From assembly GCF_013283195.1 (NCBI RefSeq), contig NZ_JABEKT010000001.1, forward strand, positions 3,235,473-3,299,472: DNA of 64,000 bases, in the 5' to 3' direction. The notes beneath the pieces were generated by a model, which made no database searches, was not told the origin of the DNA, and saw only the letters and a program-made list of their open reading frames with translations. The position numbers and the translations under genes are program-made. This document shows, piece after piece, positions 19,366 through 28,089 of this stretch. Each line of letters begins with the position of its first letter. The first letter of the stretch is position 1. Origin of the DNA: Ensifer adhaerens. Lineage in GTDB: Bacteria > Pseudomonadota > Alphaproteobacteria > Rhizobiales > Rhizobiaceae.

Positions 19366-20037
19366 CTAGGCCATGCGGCGCTGGATCAAGCGCTGCAGGA
19401 CCATCAGGATGGAGACGATCGCCAGATAATAGACGAGCGCTGCCGAATACCATTCGACGAAGCGGAAGCTTGAGGCGATCGCGTCGTTGACGACGGCCAT
19501 GATCTCTCGCATCGAGATGACGTAGGCAAGCGAGGTCAGCTTGATCAGGTTGATGAACTCGTTGACGAGCACCGGCATGACGATGCGCAGGGCCTGCGGC
19601 AGGACGACGAGGAAAAAGGTCTGCATCCGGTTGAGCCCGAGGGCGCGGGCCGCATCCGTCTGCCCCTGGCCGATCGCTGCCAGTGCCCCGCGCATCGCCT
19701 CCGCCATATAGGCGGTGGTGACCAGCGTGAAGGCGATGAAGGCGGCGGCAAAAGGCGTGTACCAGGGCGCCCGCGTCAGGCCGGGAAAGAGCTGCGGCGC
19801 ACCGTTCCAGACGATCAGCAGCACGAGGATCAGCGGGGCCGAGCGAAACAGCCAGACATAGATCTGGGCCGCCGTGCGGCGCACCGCCGCCATCGAGTTG
19901 AGCGCGACGGCGAGCGGCAGGCAGAGCAGGAACGAGGCGGCCTGAACCAGGATGGAGAGCAGGATCGCGATCGCCGCCCCCTGCAGCATGACCGGCATGG
20001 TCAGGGCATCGAAAAACAGTTTGGTGTCGAAGTTCAT
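19366..20037 (-). CDS. Amino-acid-type ABC transporter permease
   Basis: A 223-residue permease of the HisM/GlnP family. It has about five hydrophobic helices and the loop GALAAIGQGQTDAARALGLNRMQTFFLVVLPQALRIVMPVLVNEFINLIK, the polar-amino-acid EAA motif. Starting at 20037 (MNFDTK) removes a non-membrane tail present in the longer frame. Its binding protein lies just upstream. No ATPase is encoded nearby, so it must borrow one. Confidence 0.88.
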   Translation of the reverse strand: MNFDTKLFFDALTMPVMLQGAAIAILLSILVQAASFLLCLPLAVALNSMAAVRRTAAQIYVWLFRSAPLILVLLIVWNGAPQLFPGLTRAPWYTPFAAAFIAFTLVTTAYMAEAMRGALAAIGQGQTDAARALGLNRMQTFFLVVLPQALRIVMPVLVNEFINLIKLTSLAYVISMREIMAVVNDAIASSFRFVEWYSAALVYYLAIVSILMVLQRLIQRRMA

Positions 20038-20120
20038 GCCCTGCCCGCTTCCTTGGATTAAGTTAGCGCGGGATGCGGGCGGCAAACCGCGCACACTTTT
20101 CCTCATCCCGCTCTCCAGCA

Positions 20121-20936
20121 TCAACGATCGTAATCGACGTCGAACAGCGCCGGGTCGAGGCCATATTTCTTGGCGATGCCGCTGAAGAAGCCCTGTTCCT
20201 TCAAAGTCTTGAGCCCCGCCTTGACCGCGGCAGCATCGCTGCCTTCGCGCCTGGAGTAGATTCCGTAGGTGAAATCCGACGCCCAGGTATAGGGGAGCTG
20301 CAGCGCCCCGTCGGAGCGCGAGGCGCGATAGGCGCCCTCGGCCTCTTCGGTCATCGTCGCATCGACGCGGCCGACGAGAACCTGCTGGTAGGCCGCCTGT
20401 TGGGTCGGATATTCCTGCACCTCGACCGGCGGCTGGCCCTTGGCGGCGAGCGCCTTGTTCAGGGGCTCGATCCGCTCCTGCTTGTAGTAGGCGCCGGCTT
20501 CGAGCGCGATCACCTTGCCGCTCAGATCCTCCGGCACCTTGATGGTGTCGGTGCCGGCCTTGGTCACCATTGCGGTCGCCGATTTCATGTAGGATACGCC
20601 GTCATAAGTCTCGCGGCGCTTGGCGTTGATGTAGATGCCGCTGATGATCACGTCGCAGCGCCCGGCGCCGAGCGTCGGCAACAGCCCGGCAAATTCCGTG
20701 ACCGTATAGCCGACCTTGGCGTTCCAGAGGCCGGCAAGCGCCTCGACGATCTCGATATCGATGCCGGTCGGCTTTGGATCGGCCGGGCTCTCCTTGAAGG
20801 TCAGCGGCGGAAAGGCAGCGGTGGTGCACACGCCGATGTCGCCATCGGCGGCAAAGGCTGGTACTTCCGCATGGGCAAGCCCCGCCGACAGCAGAATGGT
20901 CCAGAGAAGGGTTGCATGCGATGCCAGTCTGATCAT
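20121..20936 (-). CDS. Amino-acid-type ABC transporter substrate-binding protein
   Basis: A 271-residue protein with a signal peptide (ending AGLAHAE, residues about 1-23) and the SBP_bac_3 fold: DIGVCTTAAFPPLTF, TGIDIEIVEALAGLW, and CDVIISGIYINAKRRE. It is the first transport gene of a reverse-strand set with the permease downstream and, upstream, a GYD protein and a biuret-hydrolase-like enzyme. Context suggests import of a small nitrogenous compound, which is inference. Confidence 0.88.
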   Translation of the reverse strand: MIRLASHATLLWTILLSAGLAHAEVPAFAADGDIGVCTTAAFPPLTFKESPADPKPTGIDIEIVEALAGLWNAKVGYTVTEFAGLLPTLGAGRCDVIISGIYINAKRRETYDGVSYMKSATAMVTKAGTDTIKVPEDLSGKVIALEAGAYYKQERIEPLNKALAAKGQPPVEVQEYPTQQAAYQQVLVGRVDATMTEEAEGAYRASRSDGALQLPYTWASDFTYGIYSRREGSDAAAVKAGLKTLKEQGFFSGIAKKYGLDPALFDVDYDR

Positions 20937-20951
20937 CTGTATTCCCCTCGA

Positions 20952-21251
20952 TTAGGTTGGTGAAACACGCCCGACGATGTCGCCATAGGCCTGGCTGTCG
21001 AAGGCGGGAAGGATAAGCGGGTCGACGAACCCGTCGCGCCGCGCCGTCAGCACGTATTGCATCATCGACGCATTGTCGGGCATCTCGAAAACCTGGACGA
21101 AGTCGTAGGTTCCGAGCGTGGCGTAGAAGGCGACCGAGCGGCCGCCGAGCGCAGAAACGCGGTCTTCGCTGACCTTGCGCCGCGCGCCGCTGTCGGCAAG
21201 TTCGGCCAGTCCCTTGGCCGTCAGTCTCATCAGCGAGATATATCTTTGCAT
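20952..21251 (-). CDS. GYD-domain protein
   Basis: A 99-residue protein beginning MQRYISLMRLTAKGLAEL and containing GGRSVAFYATLGTYDFVQVFEMPD. This is the pattern of the GYD family, small ferredoxin-like-fold proteins of unknown role. It lies 15 bases from the binding-protein gene and 61 from the hydrolase gene, so it is probably in the same operon. Confidence 0.85.
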   Translation of the reverse strand: MQRYISLMRLTAKGLAELADSGARRKVSEDRVSALGGRSVAFYATLGTYDFVQVFEMPDNASMMQYVLTARRDGFVDPLILPAFDSQAYGDIVGRVSPT

Positions 21252-21312
21252 GGGGCATCATTCCGTTGAAACGGTTGGCAGAACGCTTTGAAATGGGAGT
21301 GTGCTGTCGGCG

Positions 21313-21978
21313 TTAGCCGCTGGCTTTGGCCAGACCGGCGATGACGGCGTCGCTGGTCGAAACCGTGCCGAAAATGCCGTTCTCGATCGAGATCATGTTG
21401 ATCGCCGCCTCATGCGCCCATTGCTCGCCACTGGCGCAGCAATCAGAGATCGTCAGGCACTGGAAATTGCGATCGCAGGCTTCGCGCAGCGTCGTGTGGA
21501 CGCAGACATCGGTGGTGCAGCCGGTAAAGAGCATATGGGTGATGCCCCGCGCCCGCAGCACATGCTCAAGATCCGTATAGGTGAACGAGCTGTTGCAGGT
21601 CTTGTCGATGATGACGTCTGTGTCGGCGACATCGAGTTCCGGCAGCAGCTGGAAGCCGGGGCTCGAGCGCAGCAGCACCTGCGTATTCTCGAGGCCCGAA
21701 CGCTTTCGCCGCCATATTTCGTAAGGCGTCATATCGGCGAGGTCGGCACGGTAGCCCTGCCGTGTATGGATGATCAGGCAGCCGGCCTTACGCGCCGCCG
21801 ATATCACCCGGTTGACCGCCGGCACGATGGCGGCGAGCGGCGCCGGATCGTAGCCCATCGAAGCGAAGTATCCATCGGGCGAACAGAAGTCGATCTGAAG
21901 GTCGATCACCATCAGCGCGGTCTGTGACGGAACCAGCCTGCCGTCATAAGGAAAATCAAATGGTTGCGCTGCAATCAT
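21313..21978 (-). CDS. Isochorismatase-family amidohydrolase, biuret-hydrolase-like
   Basis: A 221-residue cysteine hydrolase. Asp is in ALMVIDLQIDFCSPDGYF, Lys in IIDKTCNSSF and the nucleophile Cys in FTGCTTDVCVHTTLREACDRNF. The PYDGRLVPSQTALMVID start, MGYD, and IIHTRQGYRADLADMTP resemble rhizobial biuret amidohydrolase as I recall it. Several residues differ, so related ureide or carbamoyl amides are equally possible. It is the first gene of the set with the ABC genes and divergent from a LysR gene. Confidence 0.82.
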   Translation of the reverse strand: MIAAQPFDFPYDGRLVPSQTALMVIDLQIDFCSPDGYFASMGYDPAPLAAIVPAVNRVISAARKAGCLIIHTRQGYRADLADMTPYEIWRRKRSGLENTQVLLRSSPGFQLLPELDVADTDVIIDKTCNSSFTYTDLEHVLRARGITHMLFTGCTTDVCVHTTLREACDRNFQCLTISDCCASGEQWAHEAAINMISIENGIFGTVSTSDAVIAGLAKASG

Positions 21979-22015
21979 GGTCTTACTCCCTCTCTCCGAT
22001 CCGATTCATAGGAGT

Positions 22016-22042
22016 AAAAATCGATTGGGAATAGCGATTTTT
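22016..22042. promoter_or_regulatory. Inverted repeat in divergent promoter (8-bp arms)
   Basis: AAAAATCG and CGATTTTT are perfect 8-base arms separated by 11 bases. It lies upstream of the hydrolase gene (start 21978) and is probably one of two regulator sites in this intergenic stretch. Confidence 0.45.
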
Positions 22043-22052
22043 TATGCTTGAT

Positions 22053-22075
22053 ATTGTCTAGTTTAACTAAACAAT
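22053..22075. promoter_or_regulatory. 23-bp near-perfect palindrome, probable LysR operator
   Basis: Left arm ATTGTCTAGTT and right arm AACTAAACAAT pair at 10 of 11 positions around a central T. It sits midway between the biuret-hydrolase-like gene and the divergent LysR gene at 22128. This is the clearest operator in that gap. Confidence 0.6.
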
Positions 22076-22127
22076 TATCGATGACGCAAACGCATCGATC
22101 GACTGCAAATCAGGGCTTGGAGCTAAA

Positions 22128-23018
22128 ATGAAAGCGCTGCATTTCCTGCCCTATCTCAGGGTCTTCGAAGCCGTTGCCCGGATCGGATCAGTGCGCCAGG
22201 CAGCAGATGAACTCGGCCTCAGCCCCGGAGCCGTATCGCTGCAGCTGCGCAGGCTTTCTGAAACGACGGGCCTGACGCTTCTGGAAAAATCGGGGCGCAA
22301 TATCCGCCTGACCGCAGCCGGGCGTGATTTTGCCCAGACCGTTTCCCACGCCATCGGCAATCTCGCCATCGCCGTTGAAAACAATGCGGAACGTCAGCTC
22401 GAAAACCACCAGACGAAGCTTACGGTCGCCTTGCCCCCGGCCCTGGCAATCGCCTGGATGGCGAGCCTGCTGGTGCAATTCGCCGATGCGCGCGGAGTCA
22501 GTGATCTCGCCATGCGCAGCTGTATCCGCGCAAGCGACGTGCAATGGGACGATGTCGACCTGGCCGTGGTCTACGACAATCCGCCCTTCAACGGGCTTTG
22601 GTGGCAGGTGGTCAGCGACGTGAAGCTCAGGACGATTTGCTCGCCGCTTCTTTTCCCGCGGCTGGAAGGGTCGCACCGCGACCGGAAGCTGCGCGACGTC
22701 ACCTTGCTGCATGAGGACGACGGCCGGGAATGGACGCGCTGGTCGGCCGCCGCGCGCATATCGCTTGAAGGCAGCCGCAGCGTCCGGGTGCCTTCAGTCG
22801 CCGTCGCGGTGGCGTCCGCCCTACAGGGACAGGGCATGGCTCTCGTCTCGGATGTGCTGACCCGTTCTTATCTGCAAGAGGGCCGGCTGATCCAGCCGTT
22901 TCCGACGGCGATACCCGCATCGGCAGGCTACTACCTGCTCTGCCCGACGGAGAAGGCCGAGGCGCCGCTGATCCAGGCGCTTGCCCATCAGATCGCCGCC
23001 CATCTGCGCGGTGACTGA
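22128..23018 (+). CDS. LysR-family transcriptional regulator (GcvA-like)
   Basis: A 296-residue LTTR. The HTH is FLPYLRVFEAVARIGSVRQAADELGLSPGAVSLQLRRLSE, and the effector domain has the GcvA-like feature of a serine-rich final lobe. It is divergent from the hydrolase/ABC operon with a 23-bp palindrome between them, so it probably controls that operon and itself. Confidence 0.9.
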   Translation: MKALHFLPYLRVFEAVARIGSVRQAADELGLSPGAVSLQLRRLSETTGLTLLEKSGRNIRLTAAGRDFAQTVSHAIGNLAIAVENNAERQLENHQTKLTVALPPALAIAWMASLLVQFADARGVSDLAMRSCIRASDVQWDDVDLAVVYDNPPFNGLWWQVVSDVKLRTICSPLLFPRLEGSHRDRKLRDVTLLHEDDGREWTRWSAAARISLEGSRSVRVPSVAVAVASALQGQGMALVSDVLTRSYLQEGRLIQPFPTAIPASAGYYLLCPTEKAEAPLIQALAHQIAAHLRGD

Positions 23019-23030
23019 CATGGCCGGCTT

Positions 23031-24722
23031 TCAGTAGCGCCCCTTGAGCAGCGCCTTCAGCCGCGTCGCGTCATCAGTCGTCACCCCAGGCGGATCGACC
23101 ACGTCCATCCACGCATCGATGTAATGTTCCGGCGCATAGACATGGCCGTAGCCGATCGGCGTCGTCGTACCCGTCGCCGCGTCGGCCAAAAGCTGGAACA
23201 TCGTTACCACAGGGAACCATCTAAGGTCGGGCGAGACGTCATGGCCACGCGGCGCCTTCATCCAGTCCGGCTCGCGATAGAAGGAAAGCGGATCGAAGAA
23301 GGTGATCGGGTCGCTGGCATATTGCAGGTAGACGATGCGGACATTACCCCATACCGCGCCGGGGATATCCAGCGCATTCTTCTGGCCGGTGAAGCGGATC
23401 ACCGAACCGTCGCGATAGCGCGGCAGCCACTCCGGAGAGCCCGGATTTCGGGCCGCCGTCACCGAAAGCCAGGTCCGCGTCGGGAACGGCGTGCCGACCC
23501 AGAGAGCGCCCTGGAATGGGTCGCTGATGATGTCGAACAGGTCGACCGAGCCCTGCGAGTTCATCGAGCCGAGACTGAGGCCGTAGAGGTAGAGGCGCGG
23601 ACGTTTGTCCTTGGGCAGCGTCGTCCAGTAACCGTAGACGGCGTCGAACAAGGCATTGGCAGTCTCGCCGCCATATTCCGGCTCGACCAGAAGCGACAAC
23701 CAGCTCGCCAGATAAGAATACTGCACCGCGACACTCGCGACGTCGCCCTTCAAGAGATACTCGACAGAATCGATGCCCGGCGGATCGACCCAGCCGGTGC
23801 CTGTCGGCACGACGATCATCAGGTTGGACCGCTCGAACCCGCCGACACGCTTCAGTTCTTCGAGCGCCAGCTTGGCCCGTTCCTTCGCCGTCTCGGCCGA
23901 ATTGAGCCCGGCATAGACGCGCAAGGGCTCCTTCACCTCACCACTGAAGACGGCGCCGATATCCCGGGCGCTTGGCCCCGAGGCGATGAACTGGCGCCCC
24001 TGCCGGCCGAGTTCGTCCCAGGTCATAAGCGACGCGCCGCTGCCCGTCTTCAGCGGGTCGCTCGGCGGCGCCACATCAGGGTCGATCAGCGCATCGAGCC
24101 TCCGGAAGGAGCTGTCGGCCGCATGCAGAGCGAAGCGGAAGATCACCCCGTCGGTCGCCGACCAAAAGAGAGCGATGGCCGCGGCAATAGCCGTGACCTT
24201 TGCCAGCGGCCGCGTCAGCACATACTCGAAGCGCCCGGCAAGAAAGCGGAATGTCAGCCGGAACAGGCGTGCCAGCAACACGATGAGGATGAAGACGACA
24301 GCGGCGATGAGGCCAAGCTTGAACGGCTCGGCGCTCTCGACGGGATCGAGCCCCATGAGGCTGCGCACGGTATTCTGCCATTCCGCCGCCCGCCAAAGAA
24401 AGGTCAGCGCAAAAATTGCGCAGCCGAGGGCCGCCGCAATCTTGAGGAACAGGCCAGTCTTCGACCGTACGTCCGGCAGTTCGAGATAGGACCAGAGCCA
24501 GCGCAGGAACACGCCGATGGCATAGCCGGCAGACAGCGAAAGGCCTGAGATCAACGCCTGAATGACATAGGGCCGCGGGATCAGGCTCGGCGTCAGAGAC
24601 GCGGCGAAGAACAGCACTGCGACGATGAGCCCCGTCGTCGACAACGACGCCCAAAGCCCGGACACGAAACGTGGAACGGGCCACCTCGTCCTGCGCAGGC
24701 CTATCTCTTCAAGGTGATCCAC
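23031..24722 (-). CDS. Membrane protein with alpha/beta-hydrolase domain (Abhydrolase_9 type)
   Basis: A 563-residue protein. The N-terminal half has about five transmembrane helices (for example FVSGLWASLSTTGLIVAVLFFAASLTPSLIPRP). The C-terminal half is a hydrolase domain with the nucleophile elbow YLYGLSLGSMNSQG (GxSxG) and the conserved SGPSARDIGAVFSGEVKEPLRVYAGL region. The GTG at 24722 is chosen because AAGGAG lies seven bases upstream. Natural substrate unknown; a lipid-linked substrate is plausible. Confidence 0.82.
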   Translation of the reverse strand: MDHLEEIGLRRTRWPVPRFVSGLWASLSTTGLIVAVLFFAASLTPSLIPRPYVIQALISGLSLSAGYAIGVFLRWLWSYLELPDVRSKTGLFLKIAAALGCAIFALTFLWRAAEWQNTVRSLMGLDPVESAEPFKLGLIAAVVFILIVLLARLFRLTFRFLAGRFEYVLTRPLAKVTAIAAAIALFWSATDGVIFRFALHAADSSFRRLDALIDPDVAPPSDPLKTGSGASLMTWDELGRQGRQFIASGPSARDIGAVFSGEVKEPLRVYAGLNSAETAKERAKLALEELKRVGGFERSNLMIVVPTGTGWVDPPGIDSVEYLLKGDVASVAVQYSYLASWLSLLVEPEYGGETANALFDAVYGYWTTLPKDKRPRLYLYGLSLGSMNSQGSVDLFDIISDPFQGALWVGTPFPTRTWLSVTAARNPGSPEWLPRYRDGSVIRFTGQKNALDIPGAVWGNVRIVYLQYASDPITFFDPLSFYREPDWMKAPRGHDVSPDLRWFPVVTMFQLLADAATGTTTPIGYGHVYAPEHYIDAWMDVVDPPGVTTDDATRLKALLKGRY

Positions 24723-24871
24723 CGGCAGGCTCCTTGTTGTCAGTCGTTCGTCAAGAGCGCCATTCGGGTTGGCGCGGTGCCCGATTGATAGCCGCCAGCC
24801 GCAGCAGCGACCACCTCGCGTCGGCAGTGTCACCGCCACCGACGCCATCCCCTACACGCGGCATGCGCGGA

Positions 24872-25504
24872 TCAGCTTTTCTGGAAGGCCAGGTGCACGC
24901 CGAGTCCGACGAGCACGCCGCCACCGGCGCGCTGCATCGCACGCTGCGCCATGCTCGAGCGCTTGAGCCTTGCCATCAGTACCCCCGCCAGAATGACGCA
25001 GACGATATCGGCCGACGAAAACATCAGGTTGACGATCGTGCCGAGGATGACGAACTGCAGCCAGACCGGGAACGCCGCGGATGCATCGATGAACTGCGGC
25101 AGGAAGGCCACGAAAAAGATCGCCGTCTTCGGGTTAAGCACTTCGACGGTGATGCTTTCGAAGAAGGCGCGCCGGCCGGATTTCGCCCCGATGCCGGGCA
25201 AGTCGCCGGTCCCATGCGCCTTGGCGCGAAACAGCGAAATCCCGAGCCAGACGAGATAGGCGGCACCGGCAAACTTGACGATCATGTAGAGCACCGGCAC
25301 CGCATGAAACAGCACCGACAGGCCGGCGGCCGCCGCAACGACATGCACATAACCGCCGAGGTGAATGCCGAGCGTCGCCATCAAGCCGGACCAGCGGCCG
25401 CGCGCCATCGTCTGCGCCGCCGCATAAAGCATCGCAGGACCCGGGATATAGGCGAAAATTGCCGTGGTCACGACGAAGGCCAGAAGCAATTCCATAGGCG
25501 GCAT
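24872..25504 (-). CDS. LysE/RhtB-family amino-acid exporter
   Basis: A 210-residue inner-membrane protein with about six helices. The N-terminal PGPAMLYAAAQTMARGRWSGLMATLGIHLGG and the central ESITVEVLNPKTAIFFVAFLPQF are LysE/RhtB signatures. It is encoded just downstream of an Lrp/AsnC regulator, a frequent arrangement for amino-acid exporters. GGGAGCAT supports the start at 25504. Confidence 0.9.
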   Translation of the reverse strand: MPPMELLLAFVVTTAIFAYIPGPAMLYAAAQTMARGRWSGLMATLGIHLGGYVHVVAAAAGLSVLFHAVPVLYMIVKFAGAAYLVWLGISLFRAKAHGTGDLPGIGAKSGRRAFFESITVEVLNPKTAIFFVAFLPQFIDASAAFPVWLQFVILGTIVNLMFSSADIVCVILAGVLMARLKRSSMAQRAMQRAGGGVLVGLGVHLAFQKS

Positions 25505-25644
25505 CGCAATGCTCCCAAAAGGTCATATGGTGTGCAATTTCCGGCAGTAGACAATGCCTGCGCCCGCTTGGCAAGGCGAGATCGATGCCCCACGCACGCG
25601 GACCTTGCAGAGGCGAACCGAACAAGTTCGCTGTTGTCCTGGAT

Positions 25645-25666
25645 ACAATTGCCTAAAGGCAATTGT
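25645..25666. promoter_or_regulatory. Perfect inverted repeat downstream of Lrp gene
   Basis: ACAATTGCCT and AGGCAATTGT are perfect ten-base arms around AA, placed three bases after the Lrp/AsnC stop. There is no U-run, so it is either a weak terminator/processing hairpin or an operator for the exporter downstream. Confidence 0.5.
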
Positions 25667-25669
25667 CGG

Positions 25670-26128
25670 TCAGATCCGCCGCTCCTTGATCGTGTTCATC
25701 ACGAAGCTTGTCTCGATTGAGGCCACGCATTTGAGCCGGGCGATCTTCTCCTTGATGAACCGTTCGTATTGCTCGAGCCCGGCGCTCATCACCTTCAGCA
25801 CGTAGTCGCGCGAGCCGGTGACGAGATGGCATTCAAGCACCTCGTCCCAACCACGGATCGCCTGCTCGAACATGACGATCTCGTCCTCGTGCTGGCGGCT
25901 GAGGCGGACTGTGGCGATCGCCGTCATCGTCCAGCCCTCGACTGCCGGATCGATGAGCGCGGTATAGCCGCGGATGACGCCGGTTTCCTCCAGTCGCCGC
26001 AGCCGCCTGAGGCAGGGCGAAGCCGACAGGCCGACACGCTCGGCCAGGTCGTTGTTGGTGATGCGTGCGTCGGCCAGCAACTCCCTCAGGATTCTGCGGT
26101 CAGTCTCGTCGGCAATTTTCTGCGTCAT
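25670..26128 (-). CDS. Lrp/AsnC-family transcriptional regulator
   Basis: A 152-residue protein with the HTH DETDRRILRELLADARITNNDLAERVGLSASPCLRRLRRLEE and the RAM domain (ECHLVTGSRDYVLKVMSAGLEQYERFI). It is divergent from the PLP lyase gene at 26253 and upstream of the LysE-family exporter. It probably senses an amino acid and links breakdown to export. Confidence 0.9.
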   Translation of the reverse strand: MTQKIADETDRRILRELLADARITNNDLAERVGLSASPCLRRLRRLEETGVIRGYTALIDPAVEGWTMTAIATVRLSRQHEDEIVMFEQAIRGWDEVLECHLVTGSRDYVLKVMSAGLEQYERFIKEKIARLKCVASIETSFVMNTIKERRI

Positions 26129-26140
26129 ATCTCTTCAATC

Positions 26141-26187
26141 CCGGCAATAGTTTGCGCAACTCAAGGGTATGTGATTGCAAATAGCAA
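26141..26187. promoter_or_regulatory. TTGC/GCAA operator cluster in Lrp-lyase divergent promoter
   Basis: GCAATAGTTTGCGCAA (26144-26159) and the perfect dyad TTGC-AAATA-GCAA (26175-26187) lie between the divergent regulator and lyase genes. Repeated TTGC/GCAA half-sites are usual for Lrp-family regulators. Confidence 0.4.
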
Positions 26188-26252
26188 GGATCGGTCCAAG
26201 CGTCTGATATAATTTGCCTGCCAGTCGCCCCGTTTCGCTTCAGGAGAAAGCC

Positions 26253-27536
26253 ATGACCGCGCCGCACCCCTACAAGACCCATATCGGAAACCACAAGCTG
26301 CATCCCGAAACACTGATGCTGAACTATGGGTACGACCCTGAACTGTCTGAGGGGGCCGTCAAGCCGCCGGTGTTCCTGACTTCCACCTTCGTCTTCCGCA
26401 CCGCCGAGGAAGGCCGCGATTTCTTCGATTTCGTCTCGGGCCGTCGCGAGCCGCCGGCGGGTGTGGGTGCCGGCCTCGTCTATTCGCGCTTCAACCATCC
26501 GAACAGCGAGATCGTCGAGGATCGCCTTGCCGTCTACGAGCGCACGGAAAGCTGCGCGCTGTTTTCCTCCGGCATGTCGGCGATCGCAACGACGCTGCTT
26601 GCCTTCGTCAAGCCCGGCGATGCGGTGCTGCACAGCCAGCCGCTTTACGGCGGCACCGAGACGCTGCTGGCGAAAACCTTCCTCAATCTCGACGTTTCGG
26701 CCGTCGGTTTTGCCGATGGCGTCAACGAAGCGGCGGTGACGGAAGCTGCTGAAGCGGCGATGGCGAAAGGCCGTGTCTCGGTCATCCTGATCGAAACGCC
26801 CGCCAACCCGACCAACAGCCTCGTCGACGTCGCCATGATCCGCCGCGTCGCCGACGCCATTGGCGCCAAACAGGGCCACACGCCGGTCATCGCCTGCGAC
26901 AACACCCTGCTCGGCCCGGTGTTCCAGCGACCGATCGAGCACGGCGCCGATATCTCGCTCTACTCGCTGACCAAATATGTCGGCGGTCACTCAGATCTGA
27001 TCGCCGGCGCCGCCCTCGGGTCCAAGGCGGTCATGAAGCAGGTGAAGGCGCTGCGCGGCGCGATCGGCACGCAACTCGACCCGCATTCCTGCTGGATGCT
27101 CGGCCGCTCGCTCGAGACCCTGTCGGTGCGCATGCACAAGGCCAACGACAATGCCCTGGTGGTGGCGGAATTCCTGCGCGACCATCCCAAGGTCGAGCGC
27201 ATTCACTACCTGCCGTTCCACGACGAAGCCTCGCCGCTCGGCAAGGCCTATGCGGCGCAATGCACAGGGGCCGGCTCGACCTTCTCCTTCGACATCACAG
27301 GTGGCCAGGAGGCGGCCTTCCGCTTTTTGAATGCGCTGCAGATCTTCAAGCTCGCCGTCAGCCTCGGCGGCACGGAATCGCTGGCAAGCCATCCGGCGGC
27401 GATGACCCACTCCGGCGTGCCGATCGACGTTCGCCGCCGCATCGGCGTTCTCGACACGACGATCCGGCTTTCGATCGGCATCGAGCATCCGGACGATCTG
27501 GTCGCCGACCTCGCGAACGCGCTGACGCTCGCCTGA
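26253..27536 (+). CDS. Cystathionine gamma-synthase / methionine gamma-lyase family PLP enzyme
   Basis: A 427-residue Cys/Met-metabolism PLP enzyme. Cofactor-binding [30 protein letters not shown], and the Schiff-base Lys in [16 protein letters not shown] are visible. The YGGT motif has no Cys at the position where methionine gamma-lyases often have one, so I do not choose between synthase, gamma-lyase and related activities. AGGAGA precedes the ATG at 26253. The divergent Lrp regulator suggests catabolic control by an amino acid. Confidence 0.86.
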   Translation: MTAPHPYKTHIGNHKLHPETLMLNYGYDPELSEGAVKPPVFLTSTFVFRTAEEGRDFFDFVSGRREPPAGVGAGLVYSRFNHPNSEIVEDRLAVYERTESCALFSSGMSAIATTLLAFVKPGDAVLHSQPLYGGTETLLAKTFLNLDVSAVGFADGVNEAAVTEAAEAAMAKGRVSVILIETPANPTNSLVDVAMIRRVADAIGAKQGHTPVIACDNTLLGPVFQRPIEHGADISLYSLTKYVGGHSDLIAGAALGSKAVMKQVKALRGAIGTQLDPHSCWMLGRSLETLSVRMHKANDNALVVAEFLRDHPKVERIHYLPFHDEASPLGKAYAAQCTGAGSTFSFDITGGQEAAFRFLNALQIFKLAVSLGGTESLASHPAAMTHSGVPIDVRRRIGVLDTTIRLSIGIEHPDDLVADLANALTLA

Positions 27537-27577
27537 TCTGATAGGCTGGCCGCCGACCCCTTCGGCGACCGGCCTCC

Positions 27578-27928
27578 TCAATGGGACAGGATGTTGATCA
27601 CATTGCCGAACGGATCGCGCATATAAAAGCGCCGCACGCCCCAGGGCTCGTCGGTAAGCTCGTAGACGACGTCCACGCCCTTCTTCCGTGCTTGCGCATA
27701 GACCGTATCGACATCGTCCACTTCGATCGACAGCACCGGCACCGACGTGCCGTTTCCGCCCTCGCTCGCCACGCCCACCTGCGGCATCGCGGTCTGCCCT
27801 TTGGCGGCGAATGTCAGGATCCAGCCATGATCCATCACCAGCTCAAGCCCGAGCAGGTCGGCGTAGAAGGCGTGCGCGGCCTTGGGATCCGGCGCGTATA
27901 GATTGGAAACGATGCGTTTGACTGCCAT
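27578..27928 (-). CDS. VOC-superfamily (glyoxalase-like) protein
   Basis: A 116-residue protein with two betaalphabetabetabeta repeats: IVSNLYAPDPKAAHAFYADLLGLELVMDHGWILTF and LSIEVDDVDTVYAQARKKGVDVVYELTDEPWGVRRFYMRDPFGNVINIL. Metal-ligand positions of VOC proteins are partly recognisable (final E replaced by N in NVINIL). It converges with the lyase gene. Substrate unknown. Confidence 0.85.
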   Translation of the reverse strand: MAVKRIVSNLYAPDPKAAHAFYADLLGLELVMDHGWILTFAAKGQTAMPQVGVASEGGNGTSVPVLSIEVDDVDTVYAQARKKGVDVVYELTDEPWGVRRFYMRDPFGNVINILSH

Positions 27929-27981
27929 GTCGCTCTCCCGGTTTTCGGGCGCAATCTGTATCGCGGCAACGCGTTTGCCTA

Positions 27982-28025
27982 CTGCATAATTCCTTAAATC
28001 AGAATCGATTTAAGGAATTATGCAG
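27982..28025. repeat. Perfect 19-bp inverted repeat (rhizobial palindromic element candidate)
   Basis: The arms CTGCATAATTCCTTAAATC and GATTTAAGGAATTATGCAG are perfectly complementary around the six-base loop AGAATC. It is followed by AATTTATAGTGCTACAGCG, which I associate with repeated intergenic sequence in rhizobia. It sits upstream of the VOC gene and downstream of the LysR gene at 28090. Confidence 0.65.
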
Positions 28026-28089
28026 CAATTTATAGTGCTACAGCGCCGTCACGTGCTGCAAAAGGATAGAGCGGCCTTTTCGCGTCCTG

